A stretch of 64,000 nucleotides of DNA, from positions 124,001-188,000 of the forward strand of contig NZ_JAJUWU010000014.1 of assembly GCF_021390325.1 (NCBI RefSeq), given 5' to 3'. Numbering within the stretch: the first letter of the stretch is position 1; each line of letters opens with the position of its first letter. Positions 48,650-56,972 of the stretch are shown here, piece after piece. Source of the stretch: Jiella avicenniae (GTDB lineage Bacteria > Pseudomonadota > Alphaproteobacteria > Rhizobiales > Rhizobiaceae). Both the position numbers and the translations under genes were made by a program. The notes beneath the pieces are model-generated. The model made no database searches and was not told the DNA's origin. It saw only the letters and a program-made list of their open reading frames with translations.

Positions 48650-48813
48650 GCGCCTGCTGCACGGAGGCCTCTGCGGGCGGAGACGTGACCGGCTTTCGCC
48701 CGATCGGCGGTGATCGCCGGCGCTACCGGCCGGGCAAGCCGGTGATGGAACTCCTGCAGCTCGCCGCCGCGGTCCTCGTCTGCGCCGCGCTGATCGGCGG
48801 CTTCATCGGCTGA
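48646..48813 (+). CDS. Small membrane protein coupled to cysN
   Basis: 55 residues, ATG at 48646 overlapping the cysN stop codon by 4 bp. Polar N-terminus with a CC pair (residues 4-5), a basic patch GGDRRRYRPGKP, and one hydrophobic helix at the C-terminus (about 34-55, LLQLAAAVLVCAALIGGFIG). No known family recognised. Translational coupling to a CysN that itself has a membrane tail suggests the two meet in the membrane; that is inference. Confidence 0.62.
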   Translation: MSACCTEASAGGDVTGFRPIGGDRRRYRPGKPVMELLQLAAAVLVCAALIGGFIG

Positions 48814-48910
48814 CCGTCATCGGCGCATGGGCGGAGCCACCGCCCCGCCGTGCCCGACCGTGGCGGCTCTGCCTTGCCGATCGCCCCTCGATCGGCCATA
48901 GCCTTCGGCC

Positions 48911-50059
48911 ATGCGCGACATCGTCCTCATCGGCGGCGGCCACGCCCATCTCTTCGTCCTCGAAGCCTTTGCAGACCGGCCGCCGGGCGGCGTGCGACTG
49001 ACGCTGATCGCGAAGGAGGCGTTTGCGCCCTATTCCGGCATGCTGCCCGGCCGCGTCTCGGGCCAGTATCCGCTCGATTCGGGAGAGATCGACCTCGAAC
49101 GCCTCGCCGAACGGGCCGGGGCGCGCTTCGTCCATGGTGCGGCGACGGCGATCGACCGGGAACGGCGGGAAGTCCTCGTCGAGGGACATTCTCCGATTCG
49201 CTATTCGCTCCTCTCCCTCGACCTCGGCATCGTGCCGGACGTCTCGGCGATCGAGGGGGCGGCGACCCACGGCCTCGTCGTCAAGCCGATCTCGACCTTC
49301 CGGCGCCGGTTGGACCTTCTTCTCGCCGATCTCCGCAGCGGCCGCGTCAAAGAGCTCGCCGTCGTCGGAGGCGGGCCGGCAGGCTTCGAACTCGCCCATG
49401 CATTGCGAAAGCGTACCGACGCCGAGCAGGGCAACCGCCAGGCAGACGGGGCCGTATCGATCACCCTGATCGCCGGCAACGACCTGCTCGCGGGTCTGCC
49501 CGAGCGAGGACGCCGGCTGGCGCGCGAAGCGCTCGCCGATGCGAGGATCGACCTCGTCGAAGGCCGACGGGCCGTGCGGATCGAGGAGCGGGCCGTGATT
49601 CTCGACGACGGCCGCCGCGTCGCGGCCGACGCGGCGCTGGTAACGACCGCCGCGACCGCGCCGGAGATCTTGCGGCGATCCGGTCTCGGGGTCGACGAAG
49701 CGGGCTTCCTGAAGGTTCGGCCGACGCTCCAGGCAGAGGACGACGACACGCTGTTCGCCGCCGGCGACTGCGTCACCCTGGTCGGCCAGGAGCGGCCCAA
49801 GGCCGGCGTCTTCGCCGTGCGAGAGGGTCCGCTTCTCGCCGACAACCTTTTCCGCGCTGCCCTCGGCCGGTCGCTGCGCCGCTATCGGGCGCAGACGGCC
49901 CATCTCATGCTGCTCGCGACGGCGCGCGGCGAGGCGATCGCCGTGCGCAACGGTCTTGCGCTGAAGTCGCGGCTCTTCTTCCGGCTGAAGGACTGGATCG
50001 ACCGCAGATTCGTCGACAGATTCGGCAGGGATGTTCGGTCGGAATCCCTGCCGAACTAG
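48911..50059 (+). CDS. FAD-dependent pyridine nucleotide-disulfide oxidoreductase
   Basis: 382 residues. Two-dinucleotide-binding-domain flavoprotein: N-terminal GGGHAHLFVLE, PYSGMLPG, a second VVGGGPAGFELAHAL near residue 155, and C-terminal AAGDC. It resembles the N-terminal half of proteins that fuse this domain to selenophosphate synthetase (Nterm_to_SelD type), but no SelD part follows. Also related to sulfide:quinone reductase-like and type II NADH dehydrogenase-like proteins; substrate unknown. Follows the sulfate genes by 97 bp. Confidence 0.78.
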   Translation: MRDIVLIGGGHAHLFVLEAFADRPPGGVRLTLIAKEAFAPYSGMLPGRVSGQYPLDSGEIDLERLAERAGARFVHGAATAIDRERREVLVEGHSPIRYSLLSLDLGIVPDVSAIEGAATHGLVVKPISTFRRRLDLLLADLRSGRVKELAVVGGGPAGFELAHALRKRTDAEQGNRQADGAVSITLIAGNDLLAGLPERGRRLAREALADARIDLVEGRRAVRIEERAVILDDGRRVAADAALVTTAATAPEILRRSGLGVDEAGFLKVRPTLQAEDDDTLFAAGDCVTLVGQERPKAGVFAVREGPLLADNLFRAALGRSLRRYRAQTAHLMLLATARGEAIAVRNGLALKSRLFFRLKDWIDRRFVDRFGRDVRSESLPN

Positions 50060-50069
50060 CGTTTGCGGC

Positions 50070-51344
50070 CTATCGATTCAGCCGGTTCTCGATGATGCTC
50101 GCCGTATTGACGGCGGTGAGCGCCGGGGTGACGACGCCGCTGAGCGCGTCGAGGGCCTGCTTGACGGGGACAAAGGGGGCGGTCGCGACATAGAGCATGT
50201 CGCCGTCGTGGATCCGGAAGTCCTGGGCGTGGAGCAGGCCGGAGGGCTGGCGCAGATCGAAGCGGTAGATCACCGGGATCTCGCCGGCGAGGCGGGTGGC
50301 GTCCTCGCCCGGGGCGGCGCGGGTGAAGGCCTGGCCCTCGTAGCGGGCGACCATCTCCGCCCCCGGCTCGCGGCGCAGCACGAAGACGCCCTTCGGATTG
50401 GCGAGGGTGGGGTTCAGCCCGCCGACCTGGGCGAGCGCCTCGGCCAGCGACATCTCGTAGCCCTGCAGCGGCAGCTGGTCGCTCTTGCCGGTCGCGCCCA
50501 GCGCCACGTAGGTGCGCGGCTGGCGGGTCAGGAGAACGACGTCGCCGGGCCGCACATAGACGTCCTCGGTCGGATCGTTGACGAGTTCGGAGAACGGCAT
50601 CTGCACCGTCCGGCCGCCGCGGGTCAGCGAGACGGCGGTCTCGTAGATCGGCGTCTTCGGCCCGCCCACCCGGGCGATCAGGTCGAGGATCTTCAGCCCC
50701 GAAGCCGGGATCGGCACCGAGGCGCCCTGCACCGCGTCGCCGGTCACCGTCACCGCGGTCGAATTGCCCTGCGAAACGGCGACGACGGCCTGCGGCTCGA
50801 TCGCCCGGTCTCTGAGAGCCGCGACGATGCGTTGCTCGACGGCCGAAGCGGTCGAGCCGGCGACCCGGACGCGGCCGGCATAGGGAATGGTGATCGAGCC
50901 GTCGCGGGCGACCTGCTGCTCGGGCAGGTGCACCGAGGACGAGCCCTGGCCGCCGGCGTTGAGCGAGGAGAACAGCCCGCCGACGCCGGCCTCGAACAGC
51001 GTCACCTGGACGACGTCGCCGACGCCGATGCCGGTGTCGGAGGGCAGCGACCGGCTGGCGATGCCGCGAAAGCTCGGCCGCGGCTCCTCATGCTGATAGG
51101 CGAGGACGGTGTCGTCGACCGGCACGAGGAGATAGCCGTCTCGCCACTGCACCGCCTTTTCGTCGACGTTGCCGACGAAGGCGCCGGCCGTCGGCCCCGC
51201 CGAGGGCAGCGCCGCACAGCCGGACAGAAGCCCCGCCGCCAGCACCGCCAGAACCAGCCCGGCCCCGCCACGCCGATGCGGCCCGGCCCGACCGGCCATC
51301 CCGCCAAACGCATCCGCCGAGGGGTTCACTTGCGTCGTCGCCAT
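50070..51344 (-). CDS. Polysaccharide export outer-membrane lipoprotein
   Basis: 424 residues. Wza/KpsD-like export channel. A lipoprotein signal ends in LLSGC (lipid-attached C43), after a 25-residue polar N-terminus; then a Poly_export domain (GVGDVVQVTLFEAG) and SLBB-type repeats (ALRDRAIEPQAVVAV; GGPKTPIYETAVSLTR). I chose the ATG at 51344, with GAGAGG upstream; a frame from 51401 is less likely. Divergent from the ABC permease at 51898, so both probably share a control region for capsule export. Confidence 0.9.
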   Translation of the reverse strand: MATTQVNPSADAFGGMAGRAGPHRRGGAGLVLAVLAAGLLSGCAALPSAGPTAGAFVGNVDEKAVQWRDGYLLVPVDDTVLAYQHEEPRPSFRGIASRSLPSDTGIGVGDVVQVTLFEAGVGGLFSSLNAGGQGSSSVHLPEQQVARDGSITIPYAGRVRVAGSTASAVEQRIVAALRDRAIEPQAVVAVSQGNSTAVTVTGDAVQGASVPIPASGLKILDLIARVGGPKTPIYETAVSLTRGGRTVQMPFSELVNDPTEDVYVRPGDVVLLTRQPRTYVALGATGKSDQLPLQGYEMSLAEALAQVGGLNPTLANPKGVFVLRREPGAEMVARYEGQAFTRAAPGEDATRLAGEIPVIYRFDLRQPSGLLHAQDFRIHDGDMLYVATAPFVPVKQALDALSGVVTPALTAVNTASIIENRLNR

Positions 51345-51897
51345 ATTCGAATGCCTCTCAGTGCCGGCGTCATTACCGTGGTGCCGATTTGCGGGCCCCA
51401 ATTCGCTTCACCGTGCCAATCGAGCCGGTCAAAGCGTATCGACCCGGAACCGGCTGTCCGCACTTCGGTCACTTCCCTCGGAGCCGCGCAGGGCGAGACG
51501 TCCCGGGTTGCCGGAGAGCATGACTGACCGGTCGGTCACGGCCTCCTTCTGCCACAGTGCGCAGCAACGAGGGTAAACGTCGGGCACCTATCCGTCCGAA
51601 GATCTCCGGTTTGATGAGATCCTGTTGGCTTCCTGCAACAGTCGCGTCGGGGCGCCGCTTTCGATTCATGCTCATTGCGCTCGACGCCAGCAGCGCAACG
51701 CGCCATTCATCACAAAAACGGCACAAGCGTCTCCTATGCGCCATCGGGCGGTGGCTTGGCATGTTCCTTGCCGATCGTCCGCTTGCCTGGAGCACCTTCG
51801 TACCGGTATCGAGTAGACCTCAGCGTCACCCGCTCGTCGCCGGCCGGTCGTTGCGGAGGTTTCGTCGGTGTGAAGGCGGCACTAACAGGGCAGGTCG
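51345..51897. other. Divergent control region of the capsule locus
   Basis: 553 bp between the export lipoprotein and the permease. It holds a TGACC/GGTCA palindrome (listed separately) and no convincing gene; several frames are arginine-rich translations of GC-rich DNA. Promoters for both directions are expected. Confidence 0.5.
51525..51538. promoter_or_regulatory. TetR-type palindrome in the capsule control region
   Basis: TGACCGGTCGGTCA, arms TGACC/GGTCA. The half-site is like that of the operator ahead of uraH. A candidate site for a TetR-family regulator of capsule export; no such gene is in the window. Confidence 0.4.
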
Positions 51898-52752
51898 ATG
51901 ACGATTACAGAAGAACGGGACGATGGGCGGGATGGGCAGGTGCCTCGCCGGGTCCACAGCCCTGGCGATTTTCGCGACTTTCTTGCCAAATCGGCCACCC
52001 AGTGGCGTGTCGTCAGGGCACTGATGATCCGCGACATCATGAGCCGTTACGGTCGCGAGAACATCGGTTTCCTCTGGTTGATCGGCGAGCCCGTCCTGCT
52101 GATCGGCGGCATCATCGTTCTCTGGTCGATCATGAAGGGCGCGGTGACCCATGGCGTGTCGATGATTTCCTTCGCTCTGACCAGTTATTCCATGCTGACT
52201 CTCTGGCGGCACATCGTGGGACGTGGCACTAACGCATTGAAATTGAACACAGGCCTGCTTTTTCATCAGAATGTGCGAGTGCTCGACACGATTCTCGCGC
52301 AAATCCTGACGGAATTCATTTCAACGTTCCTCTCCTTCCTTTTCTGCTACCTGCTCCTGTATCTCTTCGGCTTCGTGGATTTCGTTGATGATCCGCTGCT
52401 GATGGTTATCGCATGGGCACTGATGACCCTGTTTGCAGGCGGTTTCGCCTTGTGTCTCGGTGCACTCATCGAGGTTTCCAAGCCCGTCGAGCGCATGATC
52501 CAGCCGCTCATGTACTTCACGCTACCGCTGACCGGTTCGTTCTACATGCTCGATTGGATGCCGCAGCGGGTCCGCGACTTCCTCCTGCTGTTCCCCATGG
52601 TGCATGCGCAGGAAATGTTTCGCGCGGGATTCATGGGACCGCGGTTCAGCTTCTACTACGACGGCTGGTATCTTTTCGCTTGGGGCATCATCGCGTTCTC
52701 GCTCGGGCTGACATTCATCAAACGAGCCGAGCGCAACCTCCATGTCGCTTAG
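51898..52752 (+). CDS. kpsM: Capsule polysaccharide ABC transporter permease (KpsM type)
   Basis: 284 residues, ABC-2 type, about six membrane segments (for example FLWLIGEPVLLIGGIIVLW and LLLFPMVHAQEMFRAGF). It carries lipid-linked polysaccharide across the inner membrane with the ATPase at 54466. AGGGCAGG precedes the ATG. Its stop overlaps the next gene by 11 bp. Confidence 0.9.
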   Translation: MTITEERDDGRDGQVPRRVHSPGDFRDFLAKSATQWRVVRALMIRDIMSRYGRENIGFLWLIGEPVLLIGGIIVLWSIMKGAVTHGVSMISFALTSYSMLTLWRHIVGRGTNALKLNTGLLFHQNVRVLDTILAQILTEFISTFLSFLFCYLLLYLFGFVDFVDDPLLMVIAWALMTLFAGGFALCLGALIEVSKPVERMIQPLMYFTLPLTGSFYMLDWMPQRVRDFLLLFPMVHAQEMFRAGFMGPRFSFYYDGWYLFAWGIIAFSLGLTFIKRAERNLHVA

Positions 52753-54469
52753 GATGCCGATGTCTTTTTTCCCCACCCGCAAAGGCAAACCGCGAAAATC
52801 TGCCTTGGTCGAGACGACCGCAAAGTCCCGACCGCACGAACCGGGAAATCCCGCGTCGCGATCCGCCAAGAGTTCGGGTGAGCCTGCTTTCCGCCCGACG
52901 GGAAAGGCCGGAAAGAGCCTTTCGACAACCGTTCGAAACGCCCGGGAGGGCGGGTCGGCCAGCCAATCGGCTGGCCCCCTCGCCCGTGTCGGCAAGGCAC
53001 TCGGCGCCCCGCTCGTCAGCGCCAGAAACGTCTTCGACAAAATCGAGGCCCTGGAGTTTCAGTCGCTCCACCGCCGCCGCTCCACCGGCGGCAGCCGGAC
53101 GCTCGGCGATCGCCGCCACGAGCCCGATCTGAAGGGCGTCCGAGAACCCGCTGCCGACAGTCCGGAACATCGTTCCCGGCGAAATCCCGAGCTGTCGGAC
53201 GAGCACGTGATCGGGCTCACCGACCGCGTGCCCGATGTCGCGGCGCCGATCGCCCGCGCCCCTCACGACGACTATTCATCCCCTTACCCGGTCGTCGATC
53301 CCTCCAAGCGGTCGGCGGCGGAAATCCAAGCGCTCGACCCGGCCGCCGTCGGCACCGTGCGGAAGCTGGACGAGCCGGTCGCGAAGACGGGTGGCGGCCG
53401 CAAGCCGCCCTGGCTGTTCCTGGCCCTCGTCGTCCTGCCGACCCTCACCACCGGAATTTACCTCGGATATTTCGCCGCAGACCGCTACACCTCCGAGGCG
53501 AGCTACGTCATCCGCAAAGGCGGCTCCCCACTGACCGCGGGGGCGGCGCTTCCGGGGCTCGGCCGCTCCGACGATTCCAGCGAAGCGATCGTCGTCTTCT
53601 TCCAGTCGCGCGATGCGACCGATCACCTGGCCGAGGACGTCGACCTGAAGGCCAAGCTGATGCACCCCTCGGCCGATTTCATGAGCGGCTATCCCGGCAT
53701 CTTCTACGACGAGACCAAAGAGGGCCTCTACGAAGCGATGCGCGACGCGGTCGAAGTCGGGATCGATGCCGACACCGGCATTTCGAGGCTCAAGGTCACC
53801 GCCTTCACGCCCCAGGACGCGCAGGAGCTTGCCACGGCGCTTCTCAAAGAGGCCGAACTCCTGATCAACCGGTTGAACGACCGGGCGACCAACGACTCGA
53901 TCGCCTTTGCGAAAAACATCGTTGCCGAAGACGAGGACCGCGTGCGCGACATCCAGAGGCGCATGACCGACTTCCGCAATTCGGAGAACATCCTGGATCC
54001 GACGACCCAGTCCTCGTCGCAGCTCGAGTTGATGACCACGCTCACCCAGCAGATGACGGAGATCGATACCGAGATCGCCCAGTTGAAGGCGTCGGCACCG
54101 AAAAACCCTCGCCTCAGAAGCCTCAGAGAGCAACGCACGGCGTTGCAGGACCAGATCCAGGAGATCCGCCTCGGCCTCGCGGGCGCGGACACGTCTCTCG
54201 CGTCGAAAATGTCGAGCTACGAAAGACTGACCTTGGAGCGCGATCTCGCCATCCAGGCCCTGACCCATGCCTATGCTTCGTTCGAGGAGGCTCGGCAGGA
54301 AGCTTTCGCCAACCGGCTCTACCTGCAGACCATCGCCGCTCCCAATCTGCCCGACAGGCCGTCCTTCCCTCAACCACTCTTCTGGACCGCGCTCGTCGCA
54401 GCCATCGGCTTCGCTCTCTACCGGATCGCCCGAACGATGCTCCGGGAAACGATGGAACACTTGGCATGA
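52742..54469 (+). CDS. Capsule export inner-membrane protein, KpsE-like, with long disordered N-terminus
   Basis: 575 residues. The first 220 or so are polar, charged and low-complexity, with no recognised domain. A membrane helix (about 224-245) then starts a KpsE/Wzz-like periplasmic region (RYTSEASYVIRKG, a long coiled coil at about 390-490) and a second membrane helix ends the protein (about 545-562). Start codons at 52742, 52754 and 52760 are all in frame; the last has TTAGGA before it. KpsE proteins link the inner-membrane transporter to the outer-membrane export channel. The N-terminal extension would lie in the cytoplasm. Overlaps the permease and the ATPase. Confidence 0.82.
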   Translation: MSLRMPMSFFPTRKGKPRKSALVETTAKSRPHEPGNPASRSAKSSGEPAFRPTGKAGKSLSTTVRNAREGGSASQSAGPLARVGKALGAPLVSARNVFDKIEALEFQSLHRRRSTGGSRTLGDRRHEPDLKGVREPAADSPEHRSRRNPELSDEHVIGLTDRVPDVAAPIARAPHDDYSSPYPVVDPSKRSAAEIQALDPAAVGTVRKLDEPVAKTGGGRKPPWLFLALVVLPTLTTGIYLGYFAADRYTSEASYVIRKGGSPLTAGAALPGLGRSDDSSEAIVVFFQSRDATDHLAEDVDLKAKLMHPSADFMSGYPGIFYDETKEGLYEAMRDAVEVGIDADTGISRLKVTAFTPQDAQELATALLKEAELLINRLNDRATNDSIAFAKNIVAEDEDRVRDIQRRMTDFRNSENILDPTTQSSSQLELMTTLTQQMTEIDTEIAQLKASAPKNPRLRSLREQRTALQDQIQEIRLGLAGADTSLASKMSSYERLTLERDLAIQALTHAYASFEEARQEAFANRLYLQTIAAPNLPDRPSFPQPLFWTALVAAIGFALYRIARTMLRETMEHLA

Positions 54470-55287
54470 CCATCCTCGCCAAACCGACCGCGATCGCGAA
54501 AGCCGCCAGCCGGGCGCTCGAGCAGACGGCTTTGACCAGAGGCTCCTCCGCCGCGTCGCACCGGTTCAAGCCGCTCGACGACGAGCGGACCCTCCCCCCG
54601 GCCGAGCCCGTCCCCGCGCGCGTGGCGGGCGGGCGGGCCGTGATCGTCGACAACCTGATCAAGTCCTATGACGGCGAGGCAGGCAGGGTTCGCGTCCTCG
54701 ACGGCATCAGTTTCGACATCGGACCCGGCGAGAAGATCGCGGTGCTCGGAAAGAACGGCGCCGGCAAGTCGACCCTCGTGAAGCTGATCGGCGGCGTCGA
54801 GCAGCCGACCAGCGGCCTCGTCCATCGCGGGCTCAGCATGTCGTGGCCGCTCTCCTTCGGCGGCGGCGGCATGGTCAATACGATGAGCGGTCTCGACAAC
54901 ACCCGCTTCATCGCGCGGATCTACAACCGGCCGATCGAAGAGACGATCGACTTCGTCGCGGACTTCGCCGAACTCGGCAAATATCTGCGATATCCCGTCA
55001 AGACCTATTCGTCCGGCATGCGCATGCGTCTCGCCTTCGCATTGTCGATGGCGATCGATTTCGAGTGCTACCTGATCGACGAGGTCCTCGGCGTCGGCGA
55101 TCAGCGCTTCCAGAAGAAATGCCGCGAGGCCTTGTTCGGCAAGATCGACAATTCGGCGATGATCCTCGTCAGCCACCACCGCCAGACGATCCTGGAATAC
55201 TGTACCAAGGCCCTCGTCCTGAAGCGTGGACGCAGCCGGCTCTTCGACGACGTCGAATTCGCCCTCGACCTCTATTCCACCCTCTAG
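54466..55287 (+). CDS. kpsT: Capsule polysaccharide ABC transporter ATPase (KpsT type)
   Basis: 273 residues. An N-terminal extension of about 55 residues, rich in Ala and charged residues, precedes the ATPase. Walker A GKNGAGKST (residues 95-103), ABC signature YSSGMRMRL and Walker B-like YLIDEVL are present, as in KpsT/Wzt. Powers the KpsM permease. ATG overlaps the preceding gene by 4 bp. Its stop codon lies inside an interspersed repeat. Confidence 0.9.
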   Translation: MTILAKPTAIAKAASRALEQTALTRGSSAASHRFKPLDDERTLPPAEPVPARVAGGRAVIVDNLIKSYDGEAGRVRVLDGISFDIGPGEKIAVLGKNGAGKSTLVKLIGGVEQPTSGLVHRGLSMSWPLSFGGGGMVNTMSGLDNTRFIARIYNRPIEETIDFVADFAELGKYLRYPVKTYSSGMRMRLAFALSMAIDFECYLIDEVLGVGDQRFQKKCREALFGKIDNSAMILVSHHRQTILEYCTKALVLKRGRSRLFDDVEFALDLYSTL

Positions 55288-55387
55288 AGCATGATCCCGA
55301 AAAGTGGGAACCGGTTTTCGGAAAAGATCATGCGCAAACAGGAAGATGGAGCGGAAGGATGAGCGAAGCTCATTTCATCCCGCTCTA
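55285..55387 (+). repeat. Interspersed repeat at the kpsT 3' end
   Basis: 103-bp element bounded by TAGAGC and GCTCTA, with nested palindromes GCATGATC/GATCATGC (55289-55296, 55326-55333) and CCGAAAA/TTTTCGG (55297-55303, 55315-55321). This is the widespread Rhizobiales intergenic repeat of the AGAGCATGATCCCGAAAAGT type. Its first base triplet TAG serves as the stop codon of kpsT. Confidence 0.8.
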
Positions 55388-55491
55388 GGTCTTCCTTCGT
55401 ACGGGCCCGTGCCGGCGCCGGAACGGGACGGTTCTCCGCGTCGGCACCCCACGAGCCGGGACGTTTCGAGCCCAGCGCGAAAGGCTTCTTC

Positions 55492-56820
55492 ATGACGGTC
55501 TTCCTCGATCTCACGCGGATCTCGTCGCGGCTCCTCAGAGGAGCGCCGACGGGTATCGACCGGGTCGAGTACGCCTATGCCGAAGAGTTGGTGCTGAACG
55601 AGCGGTATGGCCCGGTCGTGCCGGTCATCACGACGCCGCTCGCCGTCGGGGCAATCCCGGTCCAGACCATGCGCGACCATCTGATGAAGATCGAGGCCGG
55701 CTGGCTGCGCGACCGGGTGAGCGCGGCCGACGATCCGTACTACATGGCTCTCAAACAGGCCATCGACGCGCCGCCGGAGCCCCGCCAGACGGGGGCAACG
55801 CGGCTCAAGCGCCAGAGCCGCCGCCAGGTGGCCGCCAAGACGCTGCAGTTTCCCTTCCGCCAGATCGCCGCCGCGCCCGGACTGTTGCGCCGCACCCTGG
55901 CGGAGACGGGCCGGACGAGCCGGTGCTACTTCCACGCCTCCCATACCCAACTGGACAAGCCCGATCGATTCGCCTGGCTCGGCAGTCACGGGATGCCGTC
56001 GGTCTTCCTCATCCACGACGCCATTCCCGTCGACTATCCCGAATTCTGCTCGCCCGGCTCTGCGGAGCGCCACCATCGGCGGCTGAAGACCGTCTCCGAT
56101 TGCGCCGACCTCATCATCGTCAATTCCGCCGCCACCGAGACGGCGGTCGCCCGCTACATGCGGCGACAGGGTTGGCGGGTGCCGCGCACGGAAGTCGTCC
56201 ATCTCGGCGTCGACCGGTGGTTCACGCCGGAACGGACCGAAGCCTCGCCGATTCCGCAGGCGCCCTATTTCGTCTGCGTCGGCACGATCGAGCCGCGCAA
56301 GAACCTGATCTTTCTCATGAACGTCTGGCGCGGCGTGGTGGAGCGGCTCGGCCAGGAGGCTCCCAAGCTCGTCCTCGTCGGCCGCAGAGGCTGGGAGAAC
56401 GAGAACATCGTCGACGTCCTGGAGCGGTCCTGCGACATCGGCGCGCATCTCGTCGAGGTTGCCGACCTTTCCGATCTCGGGCTTTCGGCGCTGATCAAGG
56501 GCGCCCGCGCGCTGCTCGCCCCCTCCCTCGTCGAGGGGTTCAGCCTGCCGGTCGCCGAGGCCCTCGCCCTCGGAACGCCGGTGATCGCCTCCGACATCGC
56601 CGTCCACCGCGAGATCGCGGACGACCGGGCGCTGCTCGTCGGCGCGATCGACGGCAATGCCTGGGTCGAAGCGGTCGTCGCGATCTCGGCGCCCGGCAGC
56701 GCGCTGAGGGCCGAATGGACGGCCCGGGCCTCCGGCTACGTCCCGATGAGCTGGGGGCGGCATGTCGAGCGCGCGATGGAGGCGATCGATGCCGTGCGAA
56801 CCGGACGGGTTCGAGATTGA
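55492..56820 (+). CDS. GT4-family glycosyltransferase
   Basis: 442 residues, GT-B fold. A conserved C-terminal half with VCVGTIEPRKN, VGRRGWEN and the nucleotide-sugar E-x7-E motif region PSLVEGFSLPVAEAL marks GT4. Probably adds a sugar to the capsule or its linker; donor and linkage unknown. AAAGG at 55480 precedes the ATG. Confidence 0.87.
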   Translation: MTVFLDLTRISSRLLRGAPTGIDRVEYAYAEELVLNERYGPVVPVITTPLAVGAIPVQTMRDHLMKIEAGWLRDRVSAADDPYYMALKQAIDAPPEPRQTGATRLKRQSRRQVAAKTLQFPFRQIAAAPGLLRRTLAETGRTSRCYFHASHTQLDKPDRFAWLGSHGMPSVFLIHDAIPVDYPEFCSPGSAERHHRRLKTVSDCADLIIVNSAATETAVARYMRRQGWRVPRTEVVHLGVDRWFTPERTEASPIPQAPYFVCVGTIEPRKNLIFLMNVWRGVVERLGQEAPKLVLVGRRGWENENIVDVLERSCDIGAHLVEVADLSDLGLSALIKGARALLAPSLVEGFSLPVAEALALGTPVIASDIAVHREIADDRALLVGAIDGNAWVEAVVAISAPGSALRAEWTARASGYVPMSWGRHVERAMEAIDAVRTGRVRD

Positions 56821-56972
56821 CCGTCCGCGGACTGCGAGGCGATCCCGCCCGTTGCCGGCGCATCGGGCGAGGCCGCCGTCCCCTTTGCCTCGACGGCAAT
56901 TGTCTTGGCCGAGAAAACCCCTTAAGCGGTTTGGCCTCTCCCCGATGAACCCCACCTGATCGCGGAACGTCC

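Noticed and set aside
51557-51901. 114-residue frame before kpsM
   Set aside because: Basic low-complexity composition and placement in a divergent promoter region.
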